5,611 nucleotides of DNA, from NCBI GenBank assembly GCA_903915555.1, contig CAIWTL010000544.1, positions 1 through 5,611 of the forward strand, given 5' to 3'. Positions 4,770-5,611 of this stretch are shown here, in pieces. The DNA comes from an uncultured Micrococcales bacterium. Lineage in GTDB: Bacteria > Actinomycetota > Actinomycetes > S36-B12 > GCA-2699445. Numbering within the stretch: the stretch's first letter is position 1; each line of letters opens with the position of its first letter. The notes below the pieces were generated by a model. The model was given only the letters and a program-made list of their open reading frames with translations. It was not told the DNA's origin and searched no databases. A program made the position numbers and the translations under genes.

Positions 4770-5611
4770 CCCGCTTCCTGGCCTACGCACCGCAGCGAGG
4801 CTCATCGATGGGCGCCGAACTGGGCCGCTCCGACTACAGCTACTGGTTCGTGCTCAAGCACTTCGAGCCACTGTTGGCCGAGCTGGGGGAGGTCGTGATC
4901 CTCGACACGCCCGACGGAACACCCCCCGGCGGCTCACAGCCCGACGACGTGCGGCTGCTGTTCCTCCCCCCGCATCGCATCGGCTCTGACCTGGCCCGTG
5001 GGGCGATCCCGGTGTTCGCCTGGGAGTACGACACCATCCCCGATGAACCGTGGGGCGGCCAGTCCGCCAACGACTGGCGCCTGACCCTGGCGGCTGCCCG
5101 CGGCGCGATCACCCATTCCCGATACGCCGCCGATGCGGTGCGCCGGAGCCTGGGCGACGACTACCCGGTGGTGTCGCTGCCGGCGCCGTTGTGGGACTCC
5201 TACGCACCACTGGCGGATGGGGAGCGACCGGACTCCTGGACGTGGTCGATCTCGGCTCGGGTGCTGGATTCGTGGGCCGTCGGTCTGCGGGACGGCCCCG
5301 TGCTGGACGAGACAGTTCCGTTGCCGGAGGTCGAGGAGCAGACCCTCTCGTTCGAGGGTGTCGTGTACACGACGGTCGCCAATCCCGACGACGGCCGCAA
5401 GCGTTGGCAGGACACCCTGATGGCATTCGTCGAGGCACATCGTGAGCATGCTGACGCGACGCTGGTCATCAAGGTCGTCCACTTCGATGCCCTGGTGGGC
5501 TTCGGCATCGTGTGGCATGTGCTCCGCCGGTTGGGCCCCTTCGCCTGTCGGGTGGTGGTGGTGCAGGGCTACCTCCCCGACGACGCCATGCGAACACTCA
5601 TCCGGGGTTCC
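4766..5611 (+). CDS. Glycosyltransferase, paralogue of the preceding gene (3' end outside window)
   Basis: 282 residues are visible from ATG 4766 to the window edge with no stop. The start overlaps the preceding stop (ATGA), and no clear ribosome binding site is seen, so it probably relies on translational coupling. It aligns with the preceding glycosyltransferase throughout: TRFLAYAP at the N-terminus, DYSYWFVLKHF (23-33), LLFLPPHR (64-71), VFAWEYDTIPDEPWG (83-97), NDWR, AADAVRRSLG (121-130), and then FEGVVYTTVANPDDGRKRW (196-214) opening the C-terminal domain. The linker between the domains is only about 55 residues, so it lacks the inserted beta-rich module. The EX7E donor motif would lie beyond the window, so catalytic competence cannot be judged. 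Predicted role: a second sugar transfer in the same glycan pathway. It may act in sequence with, or as partner of, the preceding enzyme; that is inference from tandem paralogy. Confidence 0.85.
   Translation, partial: MTRFLAYAPQRGSSMGAELGRSDYSYWFVLKHFEPLLAELGEVVILDTPDGTPPGGSQPDDVRLLFLPPHRIGSDLARGAIPVFAWEYDTIPDEPWGGQSANDWRLTLAAARGAITHSRYAADAVRRSLGDDYPVVSLPAPLWDSYAPLADGERPDSWTWSISARVLDSWAVGLRDGPVLDETVPLPEVEEQTLSFEGVVYTTVANPDDGRKRWQDTLMAFVEAHREHADATLVIKVVHFDALVGFGIVWHVLRRLGPFACRVVVVQGYLPDDAMRTLIRGS

Noticed and set aside
3510..4805. Long minus-strand open frame (431 codons) opposite the first plus-strand glycosyltransferase
   Set aside because: Its product is rich in Arg, Gly, His and Gln with no family motifs. 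It lies opposite a gene with clear family signatures. Such open frames are common by-products of GC-rich codon use.
1..5611. CRISPR arrays, tRNA or rRNA genes, insertion sequences, transposase genes
   Set aside because: No spaced direct repeats, no RNA gene signatures, no terminal inverted repeats and no transposase motifs were seen. Nearly all bases are accounted for by the genes listed.

Overview
The window is high-GC bacterial DNA, densely packed with genes. All five stop codons seen are TGA, two of the five visible starts are GTG, and there are clear GGAGG-type ribosome binding sites. This fits an actinobacterium, but other high-GC phyla cannot be excluded from the sequence alone. No ribosomal or other taxonomic marker is present.

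Layout: (1) bases 1-255 (+) hold the C-terminal end of a GT4-type glycosyltransferase that begins outside the window. (2) Nine bases later, in convergent orientation, lies a minus-strand pair read from about 2051 down to 265: a PAPS-dependent sulfotransferase (2051-1098) followed by a class I SAM-dependent methyltransferase (1098-265), with stop and start sharing one base. (3) Bases 2052-2226 form a 175-bp divergent intergenic region with the presumed promoters of both operons and a perfect 8-bp stem-loop. (4) On the plus strand follow a second methyltransferase (2227-3033), a 579-residue GT-B glycosyltransferase (3030-4769) and a paralogous glycosyltransferase (4766 to beyond the window end). 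Each overlaps the next by 4 bp.

The genes look like part of a glycan assembly and decoration locus, such as a surface polysaccharide, O-antigen-like chain or glycolipid. Glycosyltransferases would build the chain, and two methyltransferases and a sulfotransferase would modify it. The exact glycan cannot be read from the sequence.

Two gene pairs are paralogous. The two methyltransferases lie on opposite strands around the divergent promoter region. The two plus-strand glycosyltransferases are in tandem but differ in architecture: the first carries about 159 extra residues, a beta-rich module, in the linker between its two Rossmann-like domains. The first glycosyltransferase gene also contains a striking 33-base near-perfect palindrome in its coding sequence.
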